Assembly (NCBI GenBank): GCA_009377475.1
Contig: WHTY01000001.1
Location: 1-64,000, forward strand
Origin: Actinophytocola sp.
GTDB lineage: Bacteria; Actinomycetota; Actinomycetes; Mycobacteriales; Pseudonocardiaceae
Length of the DNA stretch: 64,000 bases
Reading direction: 5' to 3'
A program made the position numbers and the translations under genes. Shown here in pieces: positions 18,164-26,472 of this stretch (position 1 is the first letter of the stretch; every line of letters begins with the position of its first letter). The notes below the pieces were generated by a model. The model saw only the letters and a program-made list of their open reading frames with translations. It was not told the origin of the DNA and made no database searches.

Positions 18164-19579
18164 TCACCAGCAGGTGAGGTCGTCGCCTTCTGGCGCGGTC
18201 CACTTGCCGCCAGCGATCCGCATGAAATAGGTGCACGGGACGTCGCTGACACCGCTGGCGTCGTAGTTCAGCGGCACCGTCAACCCACCGAGCCGCTCGT
18301 CCCGCAGCTTGCGCAGCTGCGTGGTGATGCTCGACCTGCTGATCTCGGAGCCCGCAGAACTGGCGGCCCGCTCGAACAGCTTCGCCGAGGACCAGGCCTG
18401 CGCGGCCGCAGGGCCGGGGTCGTTGCCGTCGCCGAAGCGCTGCCACGCCGCGTCGAACTCCTCGAACGCCGGAGTGCGCAACCCCGCGAACGGGAACACC
18501 GACATGCTGACCAGCCCGTTCTCGAACGACGGGTTGCTCGCGAACTGCGGCCGCATCGTGCTCGACATCTGGAGGTACTGCGGGTTGAAGTTCTGCCTGC
18601 GGCACGATGACGAGACCCGCTCGACCGTGTTCGGATCGCCGATCACCATGAACAACTCGACGCCGGCATTACGCGCCTGGATGCACTCCGCGGTGAAGTC
18701 GGCCTGGAACACCGAGATCCGCGCCCGATAGACCGGGTCGAGCCCGGCACGCTTGGCGCCGCCCTTGTCGAACAGCTGCTCCTCGACGTAGGTGCACGAC
18801 TGCGTCTCGCTACAGAACAACCCGCCGAACTTCGGACCGTCGCCGTGCTTCGCGCCCACGAGCGCCGTGCCGTAGATCTGGTTGGCCGATGACGAACACT
18901 GCCGGAACAACATCGGCGCCTTGACCCATTCCGGGCCACACGTGCCACCCACGACGGGGACCTTCTTCTCGTGGACGTAGCCCTTCCATGAGTTCAACGT
19001 CTCCACAACGGTCATCGCGGCGACCACCGCCACCGCGTTGTACTCCTCGACCAGCTCCTTCATCAGGCTGCGCGCCTTCGCCGCGTCACCGCCGTCGTCC
19101 ATCACGACGACCTTGACCGGGCGGCCGTCGATGCCGCCGTTCGCGTTCACGTGCGCGCCCCACGCCTGCAACGCCCGCGCGCCCTGCGCCAGCGCCGCAC
19201 CGCCCGGCCCGGGGTACGCGCCGACGGAACCGACGACGATGGGATCACCGCTCGTGCCACCACCCTGGCCGCCGGACTCGCCATCGGCCGCTCCCGCATT
19301 GCCCGCGGTGCCGCCTCGCTCTCCCGCCGTACCACTGCCCCTCGCGGCGTGGGCCGTCTGGCCCGCCGCATGGCCGGTACCGGGCTCATCCGTTGCCCCG
19401 GGAACGTCGCCTGCTGAACCGGGCTCGCCGGGCGCGACCTCCGATGCCCCCGGTCCGGCGCCGGTGTCCGCCGCACGCACGATACTGTCGTGGTCGACGC
19501 GCGTCCCGCAGGCCGCGACGACGAATGCGGTCACCGCGAACAGCGCCACCAGGACGCGGCTGCGTGTCCAGATCCTCAC
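18164..19579 (-). CDS. ABC transporter substrate-binding lipoprotein (branched-chain amino acid/Liv type)
   Basis: 471 residues from a GTG at 19579, chosen because AGGAGGAC lies six bases upstream; a longer frame adds 20 residues without support. Signal peptide with lipobox VAAC (Cys24), then a low-complexity Gly/Thr/Ala/Glu linker (about 30-110), then a type I periplasmic-binding fold (GDPIVVGSVGAYPGPGGAALAQGARALQAW, VVMDDGGDAAKARS, GLFCSETQSCTYVEEQL). Conserved cysteines (GGTCGPEWV, LFRQCSSS, FCSETQSC, CRRQNF) suggest disulfides. It would capture the ligand for the adjacent LivF/G/HM importer. In a sterol locus the ligand may be a steroid acid or catabolite, as proposed for Liv-like importers of cholate catabolites in Rhodococcus. 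Confidence 0.85.
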   Translation of the reverse strand: MRIWTRSRVLVALFAVTAFVVAACGTRVDHDSIVRAADTGAGPGASEVAPGEPGSAGDVPGATDEPGTGHAAGQTAHAARGSGTAGERGGTAGNAGAADGESGGQGGGTSGDPIVVGSVGAYPGPGGAALAQGARALQAWGAHVNANGGIDGRPVKVVVMDDGGDAAKARSLMKELVEEYNAVAVVAAMTVVETLNSWKGYVHEKKVPVVGGTCGPEWVKAPMLFRQCSSSANQIYGTALVGAKHGDGPKFGGLFCSETQSCTYVEEQLFDKGGAKRAGLDPVYRARISVFQADFTAECIQARNAGVELFMVIGDPNTVERVSSSCRRQNFNPQYLQMSSTMRPQFASNPSFENGLVSMSVFPFAGLRTPAFEEFDAAWQRFGDGNDPGPAAAQAWSSAKLFERAASSAGSEISRSSITTQLRKLRDERLGGLTVPLNYDASGVSDVPCTYFMRIAGGKWTAPEGDDLTCW

Positions 19580-19642
19580 GGTGTCCTCCTGCTGTATCGG
19601 TAGATGCCAATCCGGCATGTCCGGGTCAGATGTCGGCACCGG

Positions 19643-20341
19643 TCAGGCATGGGCGCCTCCCATGTAGCGGGCCATCAGCCGTTCGGCGTCGAGTTCACCC
19701 GGTTCCCCCGCGAACTCGACGCGCCCACGCGCGAGCAAATAGACGTAGTCGGCGAGTTCCAGCGCCCTGGCGACGTACTGCTCGACCAGCAGCAGCGCAC
19801 AGCCCTGCGCGGCGAGCGTGGCCAGCGACTCGAAGATCTCGTCGACCACGACCGGCGCCAGCCCCATCGACACCTCGTCCAGCAGCACGTATGCCGGGTC
19901 GGTGACGTAGGCACGGCTCAGCGACAGCATCTGCTGCTGCCCGCCGGACAACGACCCGGCGAGCTGGCCGAGCTTCGTGCCGAGGATCGGGAACGCCGAC
20001 ACCGCCCGCTCGACGGCGTCGTCCGCGTCACCGTCACCGGCCTGGACGATCAGGTTGTCGCGCACGGTCAGAGTCGGGAAGATGCCGCGCCCCTCCGGCA
20101 CGTGGCACGCGCCCCGGCTCGCGAGCACGTGCGGCGCCGTGCCGGTGACGTCGGCGCCGTCGAGCGACATCCGCCCCGCCGACGGCTTCAGCAGTCCGGA
20201 CGCCACCCGCAGCAGCGTGGTCTTGCCGGCGCCGTTCGCCCCGAGCAGCGCCACCACGGACTGCGGCGGAACCCACAGCGAGACGTCAGCGAGCACCGCG
20301 GTCTCACCGTAGCCAGCGGAAACATCGGTCAGCTCGAGCAT
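19643..20341 (-). CDS. ABC transporter ATPase, LivF type
   Basis: 232 residues. Walker A GANGAGKTT (34-42), signature LSGGQQQM, Walker B YVLLDEVSMGLAP and the switch region LLLVEQYVA with Gln in place of the usual His, as is normal in LivF proteins. One of the two cytoplasmic ATPases driving the fused permease. It starts 14 bases after the end of the livG-type gene and precedes the substrate-binding protein gene by 63 bases. Confidence 0.9.
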   Translation of the reverse strand: MLELTDVSAGYGETAVLADVSLWVPPQSVVALLGANGAGKTTLLRVASGLLKPSAGRMSLDGADVTGTAPHVLASRGACHVPEGRGIFPTLTVRDNLIVQAGDGDADDAVERAVSAFPILGTKLGQLAGSLSGGQQQMLSLSRAYVTDPAYVLLDEVSMGLAPVVVDEIFESLATLAAQGCALLLVEQYVARALELADYVYLLARGRVEFAGEPGELDAERLMARYMGGAHA

Positions 20342-20355
20342 GCGACCACCACCAT

Positions 20356-21120
20356 TTATGCCGCCTCCGATCCCAGGTACGCCGCGCGGACGACCTCGCT
20401 GCCGCGCACCTCGTCCGGCGTGCCCTCGAAGATCAGCTCGCCGAAGTCGAGCACGTAGAGGTAGTCGCAGATCGCCACCACCAGCGCCATGTCGTGCTCG
20501 ACGAGCAACACCCCGCAGTCCCGCTCATCGACCACCCTGCTGACGAGCTGTCCGAACCGGACCGTCTCCGCGGTGTCCAATCCGGACGACGGCTCGTCGA
20601 GCAGCAGCATCGAGAACCCGCCAGCCAGCACCCGGCCGAGATCCACCCGGCGCCGTTGCCCCGTTGACAATGCGCCCGCAGGTTCCCTGCGCAGCTTGCC
20701 GAGCTCGCACAGTTCGAGCGCCTCCTCGGTTGCCGCGCGCACCGCCTTGCGGTCGGCCCGCGAGCTGACCAGCTGCTTGATCGGATGCCCGCGCGCGAGC
20801 CGTGCCTTGAGGCCGAGCGCGATGTTCTGCTCAACCGTCAGTGAATCGAACAGGTCCATGCGCTGGAAGGTGCGGCCGAGCCCGCGCCGCGCCCGTGCGG
20901 CGGCGGACGCGGCGGTGACGTCCTGGCCGAACAGGCTCACCGTGCCCGCAGACGGCCGCAACAGCCCGGAGCAGGCGTTGAACGTCGTGGTCTTGCCTGC
21001 GCCGTTCGGGCCGATCAGCCCGGTCACCCTGCCCTGCGGCGCAGCAAGCGTCACCCCATCGACGGCGGTCAACCCGCCGAAGCGGATGGTCAGCCCGTCG
21101 ACCAGCAGCCCGGCGCTCAT
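20356..21120 (-). CDS. ABC transporter ATPase, LivG type
   Basis: 254 residues. Walker A GPNGAGKTT (37-45), GRTFQRMDLFDSLTVEQNIALG (LivG-type Q-loop region), signature LSTGQRRRVDLGRVLAGG, Walker B MLLLDEPSSGLD and switch His in VEHDMALV. Second ATPase of the importer. Starts within an ATGA overlap with the permease gene, so translation is coupled. Confidence 0.9.
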   Translation of the reverse strand: MSAGLLVDGLTIRFGGLTAVDGVTLAAPQGRVTGLIGPNGAGKTTTFNACSGLLRPSAGTVSLFGQDVTAASAAARARRGLGRTFQRMDLFDSLTVEQNIALGLKARLARGHPIKQLVSSRADRKAVRAATEEALELCELGKLRREPAGALSTGQRRRVDLGRVLAGGFSMLLLDEPSSGLDTAETVRFGQLVSRVVDERDCGVLLVEHDMALVVAICDYLYVLDFGELIFEGTPDEVRGSEVVRAAYLGSEAA

Positions 21121-23096
21121 CGCGGCGCTCCGATCCGCAGCCGCGCGCCGTGGGGCGCACCGGAACCGTTCCTTGTGGCGTTGACCAATGCGGTCGCCGC
21201 GACCTCGGCGAGCCGTTCGGCAGCGGCGCTGCCCCCGCCGACCCGCTCATCCGACCGCGAACCGGCCTTCAGCGCATCGGCGGCCTGCGCTTCGCCGGAC
21301 GGCCGCGCACCGGCCTGGTGCAGCGCGACAAGCAGTGCGCCGAGACCGAAGAACACCGGCATCCAGTCGACCATCGCCTCGCCGCCACCGTAGGCGGGCG
21401 CGACCGCGACGAACAACGCGGCGAGCACCGGCGCCGCCGAGCGCGCCATCGCGAACAGCACCAGCACCGCGAGCCAGACCAGCGAGTTGTACGCCGTGAA
21501 CGGCGTCCCGGTGGCCGACAGGCTCTGCGATGCGTACAGCGAACCCGCCACCCCGGCCAGGAACGCCGAGATCGCGAACACCGTGACCCTGGTGACGTTC
21601 ACGCCGAGCCCGAGGGTGGTCAGCGTGGTGGGCGAGTCGGCCATCGCGCGCAGCAGCCTGCCGAGCCTGCTGCGGTTGACCGCGGCCACCACCAGCCCGC
21701 CCGCGACCGCGAAGCCAAGCAGCACGTAGTAGAACGCCGTGTCGGAGGCGAACCCGGCGGGCCGGGTGGCCTCCAGCGTGCTCGTCGTGCCGAACATGAC
21801 ATCGGTGCGGTAGGCCACCCGCTCAAGCAACAGCCCGAACCCGAAGGTGCCGAGCGCGAGGAACAGCCCGGACAGCCGGATCGCGGGCACCGCGACCAGC
21901 ATGCCGACCGGCACCGCGATCGCCCCGGCGAGCAGCACCGCGACAAGCCACGGCAGTCCGGCGCCGACGGCGAGATGGGAGAACGCCGCCGCCCCGACGG
22001 CCACCAGTCCGGCGTGCGCGAGCGATGCCTGCCCCGAGGTGTGCACCAGCAGGTGCAGCGAAGCGAAGATCAGCACGAACACCAGCGCGTTCGAGTACAC
22101 CGGCAGCTTCGCGCCCACCAGCAGCGGTATCACCACCGCGACGGCGAGCGTGACCAGCACGACGACCCGGGTGGTGCCAGGGGTGAGCAGCGGCGACGAC
22201 ACGGGCGCCCGCAGCTGGCCGCCGACCTCGACCAGACGTCGTTTGCCTGCCACGAGCAGCACCACGAACAACACGAGGAACGGGATAGCGGGCGGCAGCC
22301 CTGCCAGCATCTCCGAGCCGACGACGAACTTCGTCGCCAGCGCGGTGAGCAGCCCGATCAGTAGCCCACCGGCGTAGGTGGCAGGCAGGTTGCGGAACAA
22401 TCCCACCGCTGCCGCGCCGTAGGCCTGCACCACGAGCAGCGTCAGCAGCAGCGCGTCCAGCCCGATCTGCGGCGCGAGCAGCAGCCCGGAGATCGCGGCG
22501 AACCAGGTGCCGATCAGCCAGGCCGCGCGGCGCACCGCGACCGGGCCGGTACCGGACAGCGACAGCAGGTCGGGGTCGTCCACGACGGCCCGCATCCTGA
22601 CCCCGAGCCGGGAGCGCCGGAAGAACAGGTAGAACGCCAGCGCACCGGTCGCCGCGATGCCGGTGGAGACGAGCTGGTCGATCCCGACCTCGATGCCGAG
22701 CAGCGAGACGGTGTCGACCGGCAGGAATGCGGGGAACGGCAGGCTCTGACCGCCGTAGTGCGCGAGCAGCGCGCTGGTGATGGCCAGTTGCAACCCCACG
22801 GTCGCGACGATCTTCATGGTCACCGATGCGTCCGCGAGCCGGGTGGCGATCCGTTCCAGCACCAGCGCCAGCAGCGGCGGCAACACCCCGACGACGAGCG
22901 CCACCGCGACCGGCCACGGCAGGCCGCGCAGCACATTCAGGTCGTAGAAGGCGTACGCGGCGAGCGCGGCGATGGAGCCGTGCGCGAAGTTGAAGATGCC
23001 GGACGTCTTGTACGTCAGCACGAGGCCCATGGCCGCCAGCCCGTACACCGACCCGGTGGTGATCCCGATGATGACGAAGGGCAGCAGCTCGTTCAT
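21117..23096 (-). CDS. Fused LivH-LivM permease of the Liv-type importer
   Basis: 659 residues. The N-terminal half (about 1-290) is a complete LivH-type permease (TTGSVYGLAAMGLVLTYKTSG, FNFAHGSIAAL); after a short linker (about 290-310) the second half is LivM-type (GQASLAHAGLVAVGAAAFS, NRSRLGRLLRAMADSPTTLTTLG). Many hydrophobic segments in each half. In most Liv systems these are separate proteins. The last 70 residues are a polar, Ala/Gly-rich tail. The start at 23096 overlaps the stop of the upstream gene's shifted frame (ATGA); a GTG three codons earlier is an alternative. It forms the membrane channel for the substrate-binding protein at 18164-19579. Confidence 0.88.
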   Translation of the reverse strand: MNELLPFVIIGITTGSVYGLAAMGLVLTYKTSGIFNFAHGSIAALAAYAFYDLNVLRGLPWPVAVALVVGVLPPLLALVLERIATRLADASVTMKIVATVGLQLAITSALLAHYGGQSLPFPAFLPVDTVSLLGIEVGIDQLVSTGIAATGALAFYLFFRRSRLGVRMRAVVDDPDLLSLSGTGPVAVRRAAWLIGTWFAAISGLLLAPQIGLDALLLTLLVVQAYGAAAVGLFRNLPATYAGGLLIGLLTALATKFVVGSEMLAGLPPAIPFLVLFVVLLVAGKRRLVEVGGQLRAPVSSPLLTPGTTRVVVLVTLAVAVVIPLLVGAKLPVYSNALVFVLIFASLHLLVHTSGQASLAHAGLVAVGAAAFSHLAVGAGLPWLVAVLLAGAIAVPVGMLVAVPAIRLSGLFLALGTFGFGLLLERVAYRTDVMFGTTSTLEATRPAGFASDTAFYYVLLGFAVAGGLVVAAVNRSRLGRLLRAMADSPTTLTTLGLGVNVTRVTVFAISAFLAGVAGSLYASQSLSATGTPFTAYNSLVWLAVLVLFAMARSAAPVLAALFVAVAPAYGGGEAMVDWMPVFFGLGALLVALHQAGARPSGEAQAADALKAGSRSDERVGGGSAAAERLAEVAATALVNATRNGSGAPHGARLRIGAPR

Positions 23097-23555
23097 GGCT
23101 GACACACCGCGCAGGGTTCGCCGTCACCGAGCGCGGCAGGCTCGACGTCCTTGCCTGCCACCAGCGGGCAGCCGGGGTCGTGCACCTTGCGCATGCCGTC
23201 GGCGCGCACCAGCGGCAGCGACGCGGTGTCGTGCCGCCGAGGTGCAGGCGCGGGCTCCGGCGCCGCCTGCGGGTCGAGCGAGACCAGGCCGACCCTGCGC
23301 TGTCCGATCGCGCGGCGCAGCCGCAGCAGCCACCAGGCTCAGGCCGACGCCGGACACCACGAGGCCGCCGACGGCGAGGGTCGCCCACGCGGCCTGTTGG
23401 GTCAGTGAGGTGGCGCCCGCCGCACCGAACCAGGCCGCCACGATCATGACAACACCGATCAGCGCGGTGAGGCACACCGAGATGAGGTCGGCGTCGCGCC
23501 ACGGCCCCGCCTGCCGTGACTGCCACGACTGCCAGGCCTGGGGACTTGCCGTCAT
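23093..23555 (-). CDS. Small membrane protein of the ABC operon, apparent 1-base frameshift
   Basis: No recognised family. The start at 23555 overlaps the upstream stop (ATGA). The first 70 codons give two membrane helices (ISVCLTALIGVVMIVAAWFG and LAVGGLVVSGVGLSLV). If read straight on, the frame becomes atypical Arg/Ala-rich sequence and stops at 23124. Shifting by one base near 23330-23338 restores normal codon use and gives WLLRLRRAIGQRRVG, then KVHDPGCPLVAGKD, then a C-terminus CAVCQP whose TGA overlaps the permease ATG as ATGA. That coupling and the cysteine motifs argue that the shifted tail is the real one. Either a base is wrongly inserted in the sequence or the gene is broken. The intact product would be about 153 residues. 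Confidence 0.65.
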
Positions 23556-23992
23556 CGCCGGTCCCCTGCCTGCACCGGGCTCGGCTCCCGGTCACCGTTC
23601 TGCAGCTCGAGCCGCGCGGTGGGCGCCTCGGCGTCCGGAGCGTCGGCGACGTCCTTGGCGTCCGGCACGGCGCCGGACGAGCGGCCGGGTGGCACGTACG
23701 GCTCGGCGTCGTTCCGGCTGTCCTGCCATGCGGTCTCGCGGATCGCCCGCTCGATGCGGTCCAGCTTGCGCCACTCGTCGCGCAGGTCGGCGGACAGCCA
23801 CAGCGTGGCGGACACGCCGAGCAGGAAGAGCGCCCCGATGCCGCCGCTGATGAGGTATGGCAGCTGCTCGGCGGGGTACGGCGTGCCGCTGACCCCGAGC
23901 CAGCCTGCGATCAGCACAAGCACCCCGGCGAGCAGTGTCGCGGTGGCGAGCAGCCGGTCGGCCTGGCTGCGCGCCCTGGTCATGAGGTCCAT
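23552..23992 (-). CDS. Small two-helix membrane protein of the ABC operon
   Basis: 146 residues, no recognised family. Two hydrophobic helices (about 17-35 and 48-68), a conserved-looking juxtamembrane segment LSADLRDEWRKLDRIERAIRETAW, then a polar Asp/Pro/Ala-rich tail. It overlaps the next gene as ATGA. The start is ambiguous: ATG at 23992, or ATG at 23983, which overlaps the upstream stop as ATGA. Position and coupling suggest a structural partner of the Liv-type importer. Confidence 0.65.
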   Translation of the reverse strand: MDLMTRARSQADRLLATATLLAGVLVLIAGWLGVSGTPYPAEQLPYLISGGIGALFLLGVSATLWLSADLRDEWRKLDRIERAIRETAWQDSRNDAEPYVPPGRSSGAVPDAKDVADAPDAEAPTARLELQNGDREPSPVQAGDRR

Positions 23993-25284
23993 CGTGTCTT
24001 CACTCCCAACAGCCGCAGCATGGTGGCGCTGACGACCATGGCCAGCGCGCCCAGCACGATCGTCAGGTACAGCGCGCCGACGCCCATCGGAATCGGGCTG
24101 CCCGCCTGGCGCACCGCCTGGGTAGTGGGTGGTTCGGCGTCGGGCGCCGCCGCGGGCTCCGGCGCCTGCTCGGGTTCTGGCGCGGGAGCCGCCGCCGGGC
24201 TCGGCCCCGGCGGCGACCCGCCTGCCTGCGTGCCGCCCTGCGCCGGTGGCGCCGCATCGACCATCGGCGGGGGCAGGGCGTCCAGCCCGGCGCCGGAGAA
24301 CGAGTCATCCCTGACCGGCGCCACGCCCGCGAAGGCGCGACCGACCGTGTACGTGACGGTGTAGGTCGCCCCCGAGCCGGAGTCGGTGAGCTCGGCGATG
24401 ATCTGGACACCCGCGGACAGCACGCCGTCCTCGGTCTGCTCCGCCGCGAGGTACTCGACGTCGATTCCGGCCTCCGCCAGCGCGTCGGCCGGGCGCTGCT
24501 CGGGAAGGCCTGCCGTCTGGTCTGCCGCCCGCACACCCTTGGGCGTGATGACGACCTCGGTGCCCGCGACCGTCGTCCTGCCGATCCGCAGGTCCGAGTC
24601 CCTGCGCAGCGTGCCGTCGCCGCTGAGCTCGGCGGTGGCGGTGCTGTGCACCTGGCCCAGCGTCAGCACGTCGTTGATCGTCATCGGCTGGGTGTCGCTG
24701 CTCGCGGTGGCGGCGGCCGAGCGCGCGCCGGGGTCGACGGTGGCCTCGGCGACGGAGAGCGTGTCGCCGGAACCCTCGGCGTCATCGGGCGCGCCGCCGG
24801 AGTGTGCCCGTGCGGCACTGGACGTCTCGTCACTACTGGCCCGCAGATCGTAACCGGGGCCGTCGGCCTCGCCGGACTCGCGCGCCGGATGCCGGGACGA
24901 CGCGTACGCCGGATAGCCAGGCACCTCCTGGCCGATCCGCTGACCGAGCAGTCCGGGCCCGGCGAGCACCGTCTCACCCGGGTACGGGCTGCTGGCGAAC
25001 GCCAGCGAGTCCCGGACGGCGTAGTCCACACAGGCCTGCGCGGCCGGCACCCCGGCCCCGGTCGGCGCGGCGAGCAGCAGGTTGTCGCTCGCGCTCACCG
25101 TGACCTGGACACCGACCGCGGTACCGACGACCGGGCAGCCGCCGGCGGGATCGACCGAGGCGGCCGCGCCGGGCGGCAGGGCGGTCAGCAGCAGTCCGAC
25201 TGAGGCGACCGCGGCGGCCATCCTGCCGCCTGCCCTCGCGCGCAGGCGGCCACGTCTCGCGCGAGTCACCGTCGCCCGAATCAC
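23980..25284 (-). CDS. Secreted, C-terminally membrane-anchored protein of unknown function
   Basis: 434 residues from a GTG preceded by GAGGAGGTG. An Arg-rich N-terminus and hydrophobic signal (about 22-42, ending PPGAAAS) lead into a domain with GGCPVVGTAVGVQVTVSASDNLLL, then a polar disordered middle. A second segment (TVAGTEVVITPKGVRAADQTAG, TYTVTYTVGRAFAGV) looks like a beta-rich domain. A long Pro/Ala/Glu linker and a C-terminal helix (PMGVGALYLTIVLGALAMVV) with a basic end follow, so the bulk should sit outside the membrane. First gene of the ABC operon; it overlaps the next. No family recognised. A ligand-presenting or scaffold role for the importer is speculation. Confidence 0.7.
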   Translation of the reverse strand: MIRATVTRARRGRLRARAGGRMAAAVASVGLLLTALPPGAAASVDPAGGCPVVGTAVGVQVTVSASDNLLLAAPTGAGVPAAQACVDYAVRDSLAFASSPYPGETVLAGPGLLGQRIGQEVPGYPAYASSRHPARESGEADGPGYDLRASSDETSSAARAHSGGAPDDAEGSGDTLSVAEATVDPGARSAAATASSDTQPMTINDVLTLGQVHSTATAELSGDGTLRRDSDLRIGRTTVAGTEVVITPKGVRAADQTAGLPEQRPADALAEAGIDVEYLAAEQTEDGVLSAGVQIIAELTDSGSGATYTVTYTVGRAFAGVAPVRDDSFSGAGLDALPPPMVDAAPPAQGGTQAGGSPPGPSPAAAPAPEPEQAPEPAAAPDAEPPTTQAVRQAGSPIPMGVGALYLTIVLGALAMVVSATMLRLLGVKTRWTS

Positions 25285-25333
25285 CGCGACACCTCCTCAT
25301 CGGCTGGGTGTTACCAGTACAACGATCCAGAAC

Positions 25334-25347
25334 AGGAACAGGTTCTA
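25334..25347. promoter_or_regulatory. KstR-like operator upstream of the ABC importer operon
   Basis: AGGAACAGGTTCTA matches TNNAACNNGTTNNA except at the first base. It lies 50 bases upstream of the GTG of the secreted protein at 25284, overlapping the TAG stop of the preceding gene. Weaker than the other boxes, but placed where an operator of this operon would be. Confidence 0.5.
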
Positions 25348-26472
25348 CTTTCCATCTGCCACGATCCGCTCCCAGTACGATCCGTCGAGCAGGGCTTCCA
25401 GCGAGCCCCGGTCGTAGAGCACGTCATCGGGGTCGTCGGGCAGCTCGCGCTCCCCGAGCACGATCTGCCGCTGGGCAATCCGCGCCATCACGATCGCGTT
25501 GCGCAGCGCCGCGTAGGTGAGGAAGAAGTCCAGGTCCCGCACCTCGTAGCCGGCCGCGACCTGGTAGGCCGCCGTCACGTCGCCAGGACGCAAGAAACCG
25601 GGCAACCCGGCCAGACCGGTCATCGCGGCGAGGTCCTCGAAGAATCGATGGTGATAGAGCAGCCAGCCCAGATCGAGCTCTCTCGGGCCGAGCGCCGCCA
25701 TCTCCCAGTCGAGCACCCCGACCGGGCGGAACTCGCGGTAGATGATGTTGCCGATCCTCGCGTCGCCCCAGCTGAGCACCGCAGGGCCCTCCTCCGCAGG
25801 CCAGTGCTCCTCCAGCCAGGCGAAACCTCGCTCGATCAGCGGGCAGCGCCGCTCCCGCGCCACCCAACGGTAGTAGTCGTAGTGCTCGCCGACGTGCCGA
25901 CGGAGTGGCGTCGGTTCGTCGCGGTCGTAACCGAGGAACGCGAACTCGTCGCCGGAAACGTCGATGGCGTGGATGGCAGCGAGGACATCGACCGTGCCCT
26001 GCTGTAGCCGTGCCCGGTCGGCCGGTTCGGCTTCCGCGGCCCAGCCACCGAAGTTGTACGGCATGACGTCCGGCGGGATGTCGCCCTCGACGCGCGCCAT
26101 GATGAACAGCGGCGAGCCAGTCACCGCGCCATCGGCGTCGCACCACAGCACCGGTGGCACCGGCACGTCCGAGTTCTCCGCGACCAACCGCATCACCCGG
26201 GCCTGCCGCACCAGGTCGTACGCGGGAAACACCGGTATCGCCTCGTGCCGCGGCGCGAGCCGGGCCACGCAGGGCTGCGGGCCGTGCGTGGCCGTGGTGA
26301 GCTCGAAGGTCACCGTCTCGCTGGACATGCCGTTGCCGGTCGCGGGCTCGACCGGGCCAACGACCGGCTCCGTACCAACCGGCAGCAGGTCTCGCAGCCA
26401 CGCCTGGAGCCTGCGACGCAGGTCGTCGTGGTCCCGCGTCCCGATACGAAGCTGGTGCGCCGTCCCGGTCAT
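25345..26472 (-). CDS. Phosphotransferase-family protein (APH fold)
   Basis: 375 residues with an aminoglycoside-phosphotransferase/choline-kinase fold. Seen: nucleotide-loop region GMSSETVTFEL, catalytic loop LSWGDARIGNII (the usual HGD is WGD), and LDWEMAALGPRELDLGW as the metal-binding segment. Proteins of this subgroup resemble the kinase part of ACAD10/ACAD11 and occur with acyl-CoA dehydrogenases in lipid-degrading operons, where they are thought to phosphorylate hydroxyacyl groups. Overlaps the aldehyde dehydrogenase gene as ATGA, so the two are translationally coupled. Substrate unknown; aminoglycoside resistance is unlikely. Confidence 0.8.
   Translation of the reverse strand: MTGTAHQLRIGTRDHDDLRRRLQAWLRDLLPVGTEPVVGPVEPATGNGMSSETVTFELTTATHGPQPCVARLAPRHEAIPVFPAYDLVRQARVMRLVAENSDVPVPPVLWCDADGAVTGSPLFIMARVEGDIPPDVMPYNFGGWAAEAEPADRARLQQGTVDVLAAIHAIDVSGDEFAFLGYDRDEPTPLRRHVGEHYDYYRWVARERRCPLIERGFAWLEEHWPAEEGPAVLSWGDARIGNIIYREFRPVGVLDWEMAALGPRELDLGWLLYHHRFFEDLAAMTGLAGLPGFLRPGDVTAAYQVAAGYEVRDLDFFLTYAALRNAIVMARIAQRQIVLGERELPDDPDDVLYDRGSLEALLDGSYWERIVADGK

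Noticed and set aside
18104-18250. Short CRISPR-like array
   Set aside because: Units are 12 bp, perfectly adjacent and without spacers; no cas genes in the window.
21150-22364. 404-codon open frame on the plus strand opposite the permease gene
   Set aside because: Extremely Arg/Gln/His-rich translation, no domain, antisense to a clear membrane protein; typical high-GC shadow.
25345-26472. Aminoglycoside resistance kinase
   Set aside because: The APH fold is shared, but the WGD variant of the catalytic loop, the length and the operon context fit ACAD10/11-type lipid-associated kinases.
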